Notes: generated by a model from the letters alone, not told the origin. DNA of 64,000 bases from Adiantum capillus-veneris (GCA_014529385.2 CM043959.1:86835529-86899528), one strand, 5' to 3'. Shown: positions 44,331-55,315, numbered from the stretch's first letter. Made by a program: numbers and translations.

Positions 44331-44494
44331 AGGCTTGTGAGTGGTAGAGAGGGGCAAACAATTCTCATTACAAATGATTTGGGCCCATGTGTTGGAGTTA
44401 AAGTTATCATTGTTTGAACCCGCAATGGGGTTGAAGTTCAACGCACATACATGTAGCTTGGAACAAACACAATGTATAAAAACACTACAGATGT

Positions 44495-44719
44495 GTGGGC
44501 CAATCCATTGTTGTTGGTCGGCTTATGGATGGGATGTGTGTCAAAGTTCATTATCGTGGAAATTTTGGACGTGATGTGTTCATCATTCCCAAATGGGGAT
44601 TCTTGGATGTAGTGTGGTCAATTTTCTACGAGGCAAATGATGCTCAAGATGGAATTCTTCTCAGCTTAAAACTTGGTGGTTGCATAACCAAGATGCATCT
44701 AGTAGTCGGCCTCTTCTAG
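44495..44719 (+). CDS. Unrecognised short open frame
   Basis: A 74-codon frame with normal-looking composition (GMCVKVHYRGNFGRDVFII). The VKVHYRGNF segment faintly recalls the N-terminal domain of MULE-type transposases, but no further domain supports this. A related-looking frame without start lies at about 45069-45242. I keep it only as an unassigned possibility. Confidence 0.2.
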   Translation: MGQSIVVGRLMDGMCVKVHYRGNFGRDVFIIPKWGFLDVVWSIFYEANDAQDGILLSLKLGGCITKMHLVVGLF

Positions 44720-44854
44720 AGTGTCTATAGTAGCTACTAAATCTACTTGGTCTTCCTACATATGTCCACTACAAGCTTTAGGTCTTCATTTTACTTATTT
44801 CTCAAAGTCTTGGGTAGGGCAAGTTACTAAGGGGGTACTTAAGGGCCCCCATGC

Positions 44855-44923
44855 TAGTATATAAGCACCACATTTCCCCCATTGTATAATCACCAATTCA
44901 TTGCCCAATTGGTTGGCTCAACA

Positions 44924-44990
<67 letters not shown>

Positions 44991-45070
44991 TGCTTTCTTC
45001 CCATTGCTCTATGCTTATGCATCGTGGACTTTGACATTTCATGGGTCTAACCATTGGTGTCAAACTATAG
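44855..45070 (+). repeat. LTR-like segment: TATA box, (CT)n and primer-like site
   Basis: AGTATATAAGCACC (about 44858-44871) is followed by (CT)n (44927-44994), then CCCATTGCTCTATGCTT... GACTTTGACATTTCA and CTAACCA. The next bases, TGGTGTCAAAC (45055), weakly resemble the initiator-Met primer site TGGTATCAGAGC. The segment from (CT)n on repeats 43107-43240. No opposite boundary was found. Confidence 0.35.
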
Positions 45071-45948
45071 GGAATCCATGGACCACTTTGGTATAGCTCT
45101 GTAGGTGTGAATCCACGGTACTCCAAGAACTATGGCTCCATTGACTTCTTTGTCTTCGATGATGTGGAATTGATGCAAGCACTAGTGACCTTCAATAGTG
45201 ATATTGAATGTAGCCTACTGGACCATATTATCATGATGCCTTGATTTGCATCCCTGAGAGGAAATTGTTGCTCAACAAGGGGTACTGTGGTCATATTGCA
45301 ATAGGTTTTTTAATCATCACATTCACTCTTGCCCCTATGTCAAATAAGGTGCATTTCAAGGTTGCATCAAAAAGTTGTGCATTGATTCATACATCTGTAC
45401 CGCCTAGCCATTTTGTTAATCATTGAATCACTTGGATTGGGGGTGGTGGTAGCTCTTCTCTTATTCCTTCTTGTGTCCAAGGCTTCCTTTTGAGGTTCAA
45501 AGCTTTGCTTCCTCTTTGGCTTTTGGAATTTGCAATAATCAACCAACTTTTGTTGGCAAGCTCCATTTGCTTATGTCAACATTTCTAGGGTTAGAAGTAA
45601 GTGGTACTTTTTGAGTCTATAGGGTAAAAGCATGTTAACGTGACATGCTTTTCGTGCTAGTTAGCATATTCAAGTTAGCATATCTAAAAAAACTTGGGCT
45701 CACGGTAAAATTTTCACAAACAATTCAAAATTTGTCGGAGTTTGTACATTTGGATTCCTTGTTTTAGGAGCTTTCTATTGATATATCATATGTCATAGAT
45801 CTTAGAGATTTAGGTCGTGTTATTGTACTAGTTAGCATACGTCAAAATCATGGTTTAATGACACCACTCAATATTATATCACAAAACACAAATGGTCCAT
45901 TGCCCCTCTTTCTTAATTTCTTAGCATGTTGTTTGAATGTGTACATGA
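45071..45948. other. Gene-free stretch
   Basis: Short frames only, none with a recognisable motif. The right end is set by the start of the chromovirus LTR1. Confidence 0.4.
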
Positions 45949-47492
45949 TGTAATGGAAATGGCCTATGAACTTTGAGAATAGCGGAATTAGGAGAACTAG
46001 AGTGAGCATTTTATGAGACTACTTTGAGAACATAGAGGGTGAACTTAATTAGCGGTAGAAACACAACCATTATACTTGATTAACTTGGCATGAACAATAC
46101 TTTTGCAAGAGAGAGAATTAGAGAACATGACAACATTTGAGGACCGGATTTATGTGGAGCCGGTCCCCCCTCCAATAGGCTTTGGTATTATAGATTCTCC
46201 CATAAAGAGAGACTTGGTACAATACAATATTTGTGTTCCTTGTGACCTAGGTGATGCTATGAAGATGGAAAGCTTCATGCATCATGAGCATAACATAAAC
46301 TTTGTAAAAGCATTAACCATCCTCGGCCTCATCCCAAGGCCTCAAACACCTTCAAAGGTGGAGAGAGATAGCAGGGAATGAGGGTAGGGAAGAGGAAGAA
46401 GAAACATTCATAGGAGAAAGAAATAGTTCCTCACTTGTCATCATTGTCGTTGCTTAGCATAGCATAATAGCATAGTAACGAAGATGGCAAGCTTAATCAT
46501 TGAAACATGGCTCTTGGTTGGATTTTCATTTCATAGCCAAGAGTGTTGATGAAGGCTCTCAACTTATCAACAAGCTTGGACAAGGAGATGGAGCTCTTGC
46601 ACTTTGCACTTCACACAATGAGTGTGTGTGTGTGTGGGGGTGGGGGGGGGGAGGGAGTATACCTTGCAAGCAAGTCCCTAGCTTCCTTGGTCGACCCCCC
46701 CTTGTAGCTCATGTTGGAAGTTGATTGGACCCCTACAAGACTAGCCAATCACATGCATAGTGTATATAAAGCAACACAAGTGTCCCCCTTTCCTCTTTGA
46801 GAGAGAGGACTTAATAAATGCATAAACAATTAGTAAAATTAGCTAAAAGATTATTGTACCCCTTTAGAGGCCAACCACTAGGCTTTAGGCACCCTATGAC
46901 GGCAACATGGAGAGGAACTTGACATGTGTCTTTGTCGCTTCTTTAGACTAGGCTTGCCTTGTGTGAGGGTGTGTGTATTCCCTCTTATTCCCCTACAATG
47001 AGGGCTCTCCCACGCTTGAGTAGGGATCTAGTTTGACTTTTTGAAACACCTTAACCTCTCAAGCACCTTAAAAACAACACCTCAAGCTCGGGCCGGGTTC
47101 CCACCTCAAGCACAGCCCTAGCTTCCCTAAGATCTAAGGACTTTCCTTTGGAGGTCTTTAATGAAGATAACCCTAAGGTCATTAAGCTCCATTAGCTAGC
47201 CTTGCTCTTTGATAGACCATTTCTCATTTGGACCCCTTTAACCTTGGCCCCGTGTTGAGATAGATCCATAAAGCACATGTCTATATTCTAACCCTTGTTC
47301 CCATTTATTCTCCCACATTAAATGATTGATTTAATATGAGGAATCTTTTTGGCTTGGTTAGATATTAGATTTTATGGCATTACCTCTCTGTTGAAATCAT
47401 AGTCATCCTTGACTATGACGTTAAAGAGATAAAGCCTTAATTATTAGTCAATGTTTCTTAGCGGGTAGAGGATCCCTTTTTACCCTACGACA
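45949..47492 (-). repeat. Chromovirus LTR1
   Basis: This segment is homologous, but clearly diverged, to 53611-55315. The inner tip on the plus strand is TGTAATGGAAATGGCC (versus TGTAACATTTAATGGCC) and the other end is taken as ...CCCTACGACA. Shared blocks include GAGGACCGGATTT, GGAGCCGGTCCCCCCTCC and the TAGCGGGTAGAGGATCCC motif near the right end. A (GT)n/G tract lies at 46622-46653. Open frames inside (e.g. 46103-46381) are LTR sequence. Confidence 0.7.
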
Positions 47493-47897
47493 CCACTCCA
47501 AGATGGATGACTAATCCATTTGGGGATTGGGAGACTTAGCTACTGCAAGCATGTCTTCTCTTGAGTCCGTTTTATTCTCCCAAAGTAGAGTGATAAATTC
47601 TACTTCGTGTTTGAGAGACGTCGTCGTCACAAACATGATTCTAAGCATGCATACTACTTAAATTTGTGCACAAGAAAAAGAGAATTAGTTTTATAAGACA
47701 AAAACATTGATCATTTTGTAGAAACGTGTATGTTTGCTTACTCTAATGTAGCATTGTAAGCATTGAAAAAGAGAATTAGTCTTATAAGACAAACATGATT
47801 CTAAGCATGCATACTACTTAAATTTGTGTACAAGAAAAAGAGAATTAGTCTTATAAGACAAAAACATTGATCATTTTAAAGAAACATGTATGTTTTC
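47493..47897 (-). repeat. 3' untranslated region of internal region 1 with 160-bp duplication
   Basis: AAACATGATTCTAAGCATGC starts at 47631 and again at 47791; the two units of about 160 bp include the former integrase stop region, so the duplication reaches into 47936. Confidence 0.8.
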
Positions 47898-49108
47898 TTA
47901 CTCTACTGGAGCATTGTAAGCATTGACAAGGTTTATACTATCCTTAAATTGTATTCCTTGCATCCATCTAGCATCTTCAAAAGGATAATTTTTAAACTTA
48001 ATAAGATATTGTCAGATAATCTTACCATGCCATAGCACCTTGTCTTCGTGCCAAAGGATAGCTTTGAGTTGTAGCACTTCTTCTTGGTCTTTGATTTTTG
48101 GGGAGTCTTCAATAATTGGTTCTCTTGGTGGATCTCCTTTGTAGGGATTAAGCACTTCTTCTTGGTCTTTGATTTTTGGGGAGTCTTCAATAATTGGTTC
48201 TCTTGGTGGATCTCCTTTGTAGGGATTAAGTAGGCTCACATGTAAAGCATTGTGTATGAGTCATGATGGTTGGGCAACTTGAGTTGATAAGCCATATCAT
48301 GGCTTTAACATTTGAAAAGGACCATAGTATCTTTTTGCTAGTTTAGCATAATACGTTTAGTGGCCCGTAGGGTTTTTGCCCGTTGTTTGCCTCAATCGAG
48401 CCTTGGGAAACTTGAGTAACACCCAACCATGTTCCTTGAATGTTGAGGCCCTTCTATGTTTATCAATAGACAACAGCCTTTTGCCTTTGTTGAGAGATGG
48501 ATATAGCCTCTTTACTCTTTTGGAAAGATTCTTGTAGGTCATGGCTATACTCATGGGCAGAGCAAAGATCTTCTCATGTACTTTAAGTAGCAAGGGACTT
48601 TAAAGTCTTCCCTCTATGATCTCAAAAGGTGCCTTTTGGTAGTAGATGGACAATATTATTGTACGCATACTCTAGAAGGGATAAGTACTTCTCCCATTGT
48701 GAGCATTGATCTACTTATGTAACATAAGTCTTTAGTAGATCGAGAATCTTAAGATTGGCTATCTCACTTTAGCCATCGATTTATGGGTGATAGGCCAAAG
48801 ATAATTGCAATCTTGTACCTAGATTTTCAACGAGACCTTTCCAGAAATTACTGGTCATTCTAGGATCTCTATCTAACATGATGGATGTTCGTAATCCATG
48901 GTGTTTGAAAATATGTGATATGAAGAGAGTTGCCATCAGGTGTGCCTTAATAGTCTTTTTGACAGGAATAAAGTGTGCTTGCTTGCTAAACCTGTTGACT
49001 ATTGTCCATATTCTCGTATTTCAATGGATAGACTTAGGTAATCCAAAGATAAAATCCAAGGATATACTCTCCCATGGTGATTTAGGGATTGGCAAGGGTT
49101 GGAGGTTG
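47898..49108 (-). pseudogene. Older chromovirus integrase 3' part with chromodomain-like end
   Basis: Decayed minus-strand sequence corresponds to 55561-56700 but with many differences. The end carries YLIKFKNYPFEDARWMQ, the chromodomain-like C-terminus of chromovirus integrase, followed by a stop at 47898. A 78-bp unit (26 codons, NPYKGDPPREPIIEDSPKIK...) is duplicated in frame at 48073-48228. Upstream, integrase core sequence (LQPLPIPKSPWESIS) runs to 49108, where it is joined to the start of the younger copy. Confidence 0.8.
48073..48228 (-). repeat. 78-bp in-frame duplication in integrase tail
   Basis: AGCACTTCTTCTTGGTCTTT starts at 48073 and 48151. The unit length is a multiple of three, so 26 residues are repeated without a frame change. 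The copy at 55730-55810 has the unit once. Confidence 0.9.
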
Positions 49109-52100
49109 CTAGGATCTCTATCCGACACTATGGACATTCTAGGATCTCTATCCGACACTATGGACATTGGCAAGCCATGGTACTTGAAAATTTGTGAAAT
49201 GAAGAGGGTTGCCATTTGATGGGCTTTGATTGTCTTTTTGACAGGTATAAAATGAGCTTGTTTACTGAACCTGTCTACTATCGTCCATATCCCCGTATTC
49301 CCATGGATAGACTTAGGCAATCCAAAGATAAAATCCATGGATATGCTCTCCCAAGGTGAATTAGGGATTGGCAAGGGTTGAAGCAATCCAAGTTGCTTCC
49401 CTCTATCAAATTGTGTCTTTTGACATACCACACATTTGGAAAGATACTCTTGTATGTTCACTTTCATGGTAGGCCAATAGAAATATGTTTCAATTCCCTT
49501 TAAGGTAGACTGAATCCCTCTATGCCCCGCATATGGGGGAGCATGAGATTCATACATTACTTTCTCACGTAGTGAGTTAGTAACGCATAGTCTATTTCCA
49601 TAGAGAAGATAACCATCTTGTAAAGTAAATGGTTCTTCTTTCTTCCCTAATGCAAGGGCTGAAATCACATCTCTAAAATCGGGATCAATAGCATACTCAT
49701 CTATCATTGAAGATAGATCATTGTGAGTTGCTATGGAAACCGCATTCACTCTCGGTCGTCTTGAGAGTGCATCGGCTACTTGATTATGCTTGCCAGCAAT
49801 GTGAGCAATATGAAAATGAAATTGCGAAAGAAAATTTGCCCACCTCATTTGTTTGTCGGAGAGCTTGGTCTGCGTCATGAAGTACTTAAGACTTTGGTGA
49901 TCCGTTCGCAGAATGAAAGGAGTCCCCAATAAATAGTGCTTCCATGAGTCTAAGGCATGTAGAACTGCAAGGAGTTCTTTTTCGTATATGCCTAGAGCTT
50001 GCTCAGCAGGGTCGAGCCTTCGACTCTCATAGCCTATGGCGTGCCCTTCTTGGAGCAAAACAGCCCCAAGGCAATCACCACAAGCATCACATTGGACCTC
50101 AAATGGTTTTGAGAGATCCGGTAGTGTAAGCACAGGTTGAGAGATAAGCTTTTCGAAAGCATTGTTCTCCTTAGCAGACCATGTATACCTAACACTTTTC
50201 TTTGTTAGGTCATGTAATGGTCCCGCAATTTGTGAGAACTTTTCTATGAAGCGTCTATAGTATGCACACATACCTATAAAGCTTCTTAGTTCATGAAGAT
50301 TCCTTGGTTTAGGCCATCCTTTTATTACCTCTAACTTAGATGGATCCATTTGGATGCCATCTTGAGAGATAATGTGACCTAAATACTGAATCTCTTGCAA
50401 GAAAAATTCACTTTTCTTTCGATTAACATAAAGTTTATTCTCTCTTAAAACTTGAAATCTTACCTGGAGATGTTGCTTGTGTTCCTCCAATGAATTAGAG
50501 TAGATGATAATATCATCAAAGAACACTCCAGTGAAGGTTCGATGAGGCCTGAACAGCTTCTCCATCAAGCGGTTGAATGTGGCTGGTGCATTGGTCAAGC
50601 CAAAAGGCATGACAATGTATTCATAAAGACCAAATGTAGTACGAAATGCGGTCTTTATAATGTCTTGATCAACTATCCTTATTTGATGATAGCCACTTTT
50701 TAGGTCAATCCTACTGAAGTAGGTCGATCCTTGTAGCTTATCAAATAGGTCTTCTACCCGTGGAACGGGAAACCTATTCTTGATAGTGATCCTATTTAGT
50801 GCTCTATAGTCAACACACATACGATATGTGCCGTCTTTCTTTTGCACTAATAGCACAGGTGAGCAAAATGGAGATGAGCTAGGCCTAACCATGCCCTTCT
50901 CAACTAACTCATGCACTTGCCGCATAATCTCCTCTTGTTGAGCTTGAGAAACTCTATAAGGAGGTTTGTTAGGCGGTGAACTTCCTGGAAGAAGTTCAAT
51001 TGCATGGTCATCATTACCTCGTTTAGGAGGTAGCTCACAAGGGATGTCGTCAATAAAAACATCTTGAAACCCCTTGAGAAAATTGGATAACTCTAATTCC
51101 TTTTGGTTGCTTTTATTTTCTTTTGCTAAAGCATTAGGTTCATTTTGAGAATCTTTAACAAAAATCATGTACACGGAAATAGAGCTCTTTATTGACTTGT
51201 TGAAAGCTGGTGTATGTACAATGGGGATGGTGTTACCCATCTCCTTAGCATCTATATACATGTCTTTTTCCCTGAACTTAAAGGAGATTCTCCTTTCAGG
51301 AAATTTAACATCGGTAGCCAGGCGGTCGAACCATGGTGCCCCTAGGATTACATCCTCATGCTTGAGAGGAGAGATAAAGAAGTCCTCTTTGTCCACATAG
51401 CCTTGGACATGAAGCCTCAATTTCCCGATTAAGGGAGTGACTGAAGCTTCTTGCCCCTTGAAGGCACTGTCTGCGGGTAGGATATCTCCCATCTCGTAGG
51501 ATTGTATGCCTAGCTTGGTGGCTAACTCCATAGATATGAAATTGTGAGTAGAACCAGGGTCAAAGAGAATAAAAGCATCATGTTCTCTTACCTTTCCCCA
51601 AGCATGGCATAGAGGAGATCCTTTGTGGTGAGTTTGGTGAATCTCCTCCTCTTGGATTTCAACCAAAGAAGCTCTAGGAGGATCTTGGCGGTTGTTCTTT
51701 TGGGGACAAGCGCGGTACGCATGCCCTTGTTCGTCGCACTTGAAACACCGGTTATCCTTACGATAACGCTCAAGCTCTTCAGGAGAGAGTTTATTCTTTC
51801 CTTTGTAAACTCCCTTCTCTTTAGCTTTGTTGGAATTGCCCTTAGGAGACTTTTGGACATTGTCCTTCCCCTTAGGCTCATTGGAACCCTTGTTTTCCGG
51901 GGGCTTATTATTTCTCTTACCCCCCGTTTGGAAATTGATTCGAGAGGCCACCATAGTATGGTGTATTACCGCCGATATGGTACGTGGCCTTGGGGAGTTG
52001 ACATACTCGGCCATTTCTTCGGTTAAGCCCGCACAAAATTGTTGCTTTTGCTCTCCAAAATCCAACTTTTTGAAGACAGTGGCTTTGAGTTGTAGGTCCC

Positions 52101-53193
52101 AAAACTTGTCTACATATTTGTGGATGGATTCATTGGGAGAGAGCTTTAAGCTTCGCCATTCGGTGAGTACTTTGTCTTTGGCATCGGTGGCCAAAAACTG
52201 CTTCATAATGGAAGCTCTTAAAGCCTTCCATGTTCGTGAAGCTTCACCGTTGGCTCGTAGGCTAGACCACCATTGTTTGGCGGACTTTTGAAAGTGCATA
52301 GCTACATGGCGTAGCTTAGAGGACTCCGTGAAGCCCTCATCTCCAAACGCCGCATCGAATTGCTGGATAAAGGCCAAGACTTTGTCCGTAGCACCGAAGG
52401 TGCCATCATAGGTAAGGAAAGAGATACTCTTCCCTCCCTCTTTGAATTTCTTCAGCTTGGACGACCTCTTCCATGCGGCATAGGATTTCCTATGGCCTCT
52501 TCTTTTTGATGGTTCAAAAGTTGCACCATCACTTTCTTCAGAAGGTGAAGAATTTGAAGAAGGTGGAGAAGAGGGTGACCTCTTTCTCGCCTTTTTCTTG
52601 TCTTGATCTTTGTCGTCTTCACCATAGCTTTCATAAGAGGAAGAGGATGAAGAAGATGGAGAAGAGGGTGTCCTCTTTCTCGCCTTTTTCTTCTCTTGCT
52701 TTTTATCATCCCTCTTTGAATTGTGGTGAGGAGAAGAATACGATGGTCTTCTCCGCTTTGGTGGTGATGGAGAGCGTTTAGCCCGCCATCTTCGTGGAGC
52801 CATCTCCGCCGAGGTGGCGGGAGACTCGCTTCTTTCTCGTTCCTTCTGTGGAGGCTCTTGAGTTCTCCTTTGGGAAGGAGATGCATCATCAAGGAGTAAA
52901 TTCTTGAGCCCTTCATATGGATTCTCTTCTTCTTCCCGAATCGGAGAGAGACCTCTTTTGGTAGTCTCACAAGGAGGCTTCCTAGGTGTTCTTTCGTCAT
53001 GGTGATGAGCTTGGAGAATCCCGTGAGCACGGAGCTGCCGTTGCACTTCACTTTGGAGAGATGGATTGCCCATGGCTTGTTGAAGCCTAGAAACAAGATA
53101 GTTAACAAGCATTGAAGCATCATTAGTAGCTTGCTCATGAGCAAAATCAAAGTTATCAACATTAATTTCACTCTCTTTACTATTGTCAGCCAT
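49021..53193 (-). CDS. Chromovirus Gag-Pol polyprotein (1390 codons, 3' end rearranged)
   Basis: The ATG at 53193 opens one uninterrupted frame. The N-terminus has an Arg/Ser-rich tract (residues about 125-230). The Gag core follows (about 270-400: FIQQFDAAFGDEG, HFQKSAKQWWSSLR), zinc knuckle CFKCDEQGHAYRAC (about 484-497), protease LFDPGSTHNFIS (about 545; DPG instead of the commoner DSG), RT with RMCVDYRALNRITIKNRFP, MPFGLTNAPATFNRLM and the FFDDIIIYS active site (about 890), RNase H (DACGDCLGAVLLQE, EKELLAVLHAL, RTDHQSLK) and integrase (HHCC with CVVCQKTQ, SMDFIFGLP, SDRDPR). After SDRDPR the frame jumps at 49138 into a second, diverged piece of integrase and stops at 49021. The third integrase acid and the tail are therefore not in this frame. 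It has the best-preserved coding capacity in the window. Confidence 0.93.
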   Translation of the reverse strand: MADNSKESEINVDNFDFAHEQATNDASMLVNYLVSRLQQAMGNPSLQSEVQRQLRAHGILQAHHHDERTPRKPPCETTKRGLSPIREEEENPYEGLKNLLLDDASPSQRRTQEPPQKERERSESPATSAEMAPRRWRAKRSPSPPKRRRPSYSSPHHNSKRDDKKQEKKKARKRTPSSPSSSSSSSYESYGEDDKDQDKKKARKRSPSSPPSSNSSPSEESDGATFEPSKRRGHRKSYAAWKRSSKLKKFKEGGKSISFLTYDGTFGATDKVLAFIQQFDAAFGDEGFTESSKLRHVAMHFQKSAKQWWSSLRANGEASRTWKALRASIMKQFLATDAKDKVLTEWRSLKLSPNESIHKYVDKFWDLQLKATVFKKLDFGEQKQQFCAGLTEEMAEYVNSPRPRTISAVIHHTMVASRINFQTGGKRNNKPPENKGSNEPKGKDNVQKSPKGNSNKAKEKGVYKGKNKLSPEELERYRKDNRCFKCDEQGHAYRACPQKNNRQDPPRASLVEIQEEEIHQTHHKGSPLCHAWGKVREHDAFILFDPGSTHNFISMELATKLGIQSYEMGDILPADSAFKGQEASVTPLIGKLRLHVQGYVDKEDFFISPLKHEDVILGAPWFDRLATDVKFPERRISFKFREKDMYIDAKEMGNTIPIVHTPAFNKSIKSSISVYMIFVKDSQNEPNALAKENKSNQKELELSNFLKGFQDVFIDDIPCELPPKRGNDDHAIELLPGSSPPNKPPYRVSQAQQEEIMRQVHELVEKGMVRPSSSPFCSPVLLVQKKDGTYRMCVDYRALNRITIKNRFPVPRVEDLFDKLQGSTYFSRIDLKSGYHQIRIVDQDIIKTAFRTTFGLYEYIVMPFGLTNAPATFNRLMEKLFRPHRTFTGVFFDDIIIYSNSLEEHKQHLQVRFQVLRENKLYVNRKKSEFFLQEIQYLGHIISQDGIQMDPSKLEVIKGWPKPRNLHELRSFIGMCAYYRRFIEKFSQIAGPLHDLTKKSVRYTWSAKENNAFEKLISQPVLTLPDLSKPFEVQCDACGDCLGAVLLQEGHAIGYESRRLDPAEQALGIYEKELLAVLHALDSWKHYLLGTPFILRTDHQSLKYFMTQTKLSDKQMRWANFLSQFHFHIAHIAGKHNQVADALSRRPRVNAVSIATHNDLSSMIDEYAIDPDFRDVISALALGKKEEPFTLQDGYLLYGNRLCVTNSLREKVMYESHAPPYAGHRGIQSTLKGIETYFYWPTMKVNIQEYLSKCVVCQKTQFDRGKQLGLLQPLPIPNSPWESISMDFIFGLPKSIHGNTGIWTIVDRFSKQAHFIPVKKTIKAHQMATLFISQIFKYHGLPMSIVSDRDPRMSIVSDRDPSNLQPLPIPKSPWESISLDFIFGLPKSIH
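49109..49168 (-). repeat. 30-bp duplication at the mosaic junction
   Basis: CTAGGATCTCTATCCGACAC plus ten further bases occurs at 49109-49138 and again at 49139-49168. In protein, MSIVSDRDPR is followed by MSIVSDRDPS. The sequence to the left is the older copy, to the right the younger one. Confidence 0.95.
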
Positions 53194-53597
53194 TCTAACA
53201 ACTTTTAGGTGTAAACTTTTCAGGTATACTTTGGCACTTCAAGCCCTAGTTGCTACTCCTCTTTACCCCTTTAGAAAAAGCACTCAAGCTACTGTACCCG
53301 CGGCTCAAATACCATTAATTGCAAGGAATAGAAGAGAGGGTCTTTCGACACCAAAATAGCACCGGCTCGTGTCAAGCTTCTAATAGCTCAATAGTGGTTA
53401 AGCCATAGGCAAGCCCCGTGGGACTCCACTATTAAGACTATAGCTCTCGACGGTGATGCCCCGTTAACTGCACAAAGGCAGGCGCACTGCAAGGCTGAAA
53501 AATGCCTATTCTACTTACTCACAGGCATTTAATAATACCAACCATTTGTAGCTAGCTTGAGGACCTCCCTTCTTGAGCAAGAAAAGAGAAACCTTGA
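53194..53597 (-). other. Chromovirus 5' leader
   Basis: A non-coding leader of about 400 bases lies between the primer site and the gag-pol ATG. Confidence 0.8.
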
Positions 53598-53609
53598 GCT
53601 CTGATACCA
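53598..53609 (-). promoter_or_regulatory. Chromovirus primer-binding site (initiator tRNA-Met)
   Basis: Minus strand TGGTATCAGAGC, one base from the LTR2 edge at 53611. It fixes LTR2 as the 5' LTR of internal region 1. Confidence 0.97.
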
Positions 53610-53610
53610 A

Positions 53611-55315
53611 TGTAACATTTAATGGCCTAATAACTTATGTGTAGCGGAAATTAGCATGAACATAGTGGGCATTTCATTAGAATAGATTCCTAATGAGTCT
53701 TACAAGAGTGCTTGGGTGGAGAGAGCAACAAAAAGCATAACACCTAGTTAGATAGCATCGACAATACTTTCAAAAGAGAGAGAAATTAAGCTATTGACAA
53801 CAGTTGAGGACCGGATTTGCATGGAGCCGGTCCCCCCTCCAAAAGGCTTTGTATTATGGTTTCTCCCATCAAGAGAGACATTGTACAATACAATTCTTTG
53901 TGTTCCTTCAAGACTAGCTAGTGCAATGAAGATGGAAACTTCATACACCAATCATAACACTTAATCAAACACAACTTGAATTATCCCCGTTCTCAGACCC
54001 AAGACCTCACACACCTTCGAAGATGGTGAGAGCTAGCAGGGTATGAGAGTAGATTGAGAGGAAGAAGGAGTATCTTACGAGAAAGATGTACATCTCCTTA
54101 CATAATCACTCATATTAGCATAGCTTAGCTTAGTAATTAGCTTGGTAGAGGAGATGAGCATGCATTGAAGCTTGGCTCTTGGTTGGATTTGCATCCACAT
54201 GCCAAGAGAGTGTTGATGTAGGCTTCTATCTCACAAGCTTGGAGTAGGTGATGAGCTCTCCATTAAAGCTTGGGAGGAGATAGAGTATTCTTCCTTCACA
54301 CATGGTCCAGTGTGAGTGTGTGTGTGTCAATGCCAAGCAAAAATCAGCCCCCTCTCTCTCTTGGGCGAGCCCTAGCTGCTAATTAGGTCTGGCTTTTGCC
54401 TCATGGGACCTCCCCAGGTCAAGCCAATAGGTATTAAGCAGCATAAGTGATAGCCTTCTGACATGTGTCCCCCTTTCCCCTTTTGTGAGAGCTTTAGGTA
54501 ATTAAATAATTAAACTAAACTCTCATTGGACCCCTTTGTCTCCTGGCCAATAGAAATGAGGCAAGCCATGAGGCTTCTGAATGCTCATTGGACCCTTTGG
54601 GAGACTGCCCAATAGTCTTCTAGGAGACTTAATTCTCATTGGTTTCTTTTATTAAATGTTTTTAAATTAATTAAACTACATTTACTCTAGCTTAATTCTC
54701 ATTGGTCCACTTCAAGGGTCTTCCAATAGGAATTGGGCACACCTTGTGGGCATCTGGCCTAGGGAGCTGACATGTGTCCCTCATTCCCTTTGTGTAAAGG
54801 GAGTCTGTGTGTGTGTGTGTGTGTGGCTTTCTCTCTCATCCCCTACCTTTGGGGCTCGCCCCCTCCCATGTAGGGATGTGCAAAGACTTTTAGGGCACAC
54901 ACAAAGCATCCAATTTTCCCTAGGGTTGACCTTTGGACACAACCTTTGAATTTTGGAACCTTAGCATTTTGGAAGTCTTAATGGGCTGAACCTTAGGGTC
55001 TTTTTAGCCCATTGTTGCACATGGCTCTTTTGCAGATGGCCCCCACTTTGGATCCCTATTTTCCCTCCTTTGGATCCCTACTGTGGCCGGTCTGCTAGCT
55101 TAACCAATATTCTAGCTTTTTCTCCCTTGGCACTTCCCCACATTAAATGATCAGTTTAATATGAGAAAATCATTTAGGAGAATTAGATATTGATTTTTAT
55201 GACATTACCTCTCTCTTGAAATCATAGTCGTCCTCGACTATGGTGTAGAGAAGATAAAGCATATTCATGAGTCCTTTTCTTAGCGGGTAGAGGATCCCTA
55301 TGTTACCCTACGACA
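53611..55315 (-). repeat. Chromovirus LTR2, shared by two internal regions
   Basis: The inner tip TGTAACATTTAATGG abuts the primer site; the other end is taken as ...CCCTACGACA at 55315, by analogy with LTR1. On its right side follows the 3' end of internal region 2, so this LTR is at once a 5' LTR (of region 1) and a 3' LTR (of region 2). (GT)n runs lie near 54313 and 54808. Confidence 0.75.

Noticed and set aside
46103-46381. 92-codon open frame starting MQERELENMTT
   Set aside because: Lies inside LTR1; the homologous part of LTR2 (53748-53951) does not keep the frame.
52452-53201. 249-codon minus-strand frame starting MLEWLTIVKR
   Set aside because: Out-of-phase shadow of the Gag Arg/Ser-rich region; the 1390-codon frame is the real one.
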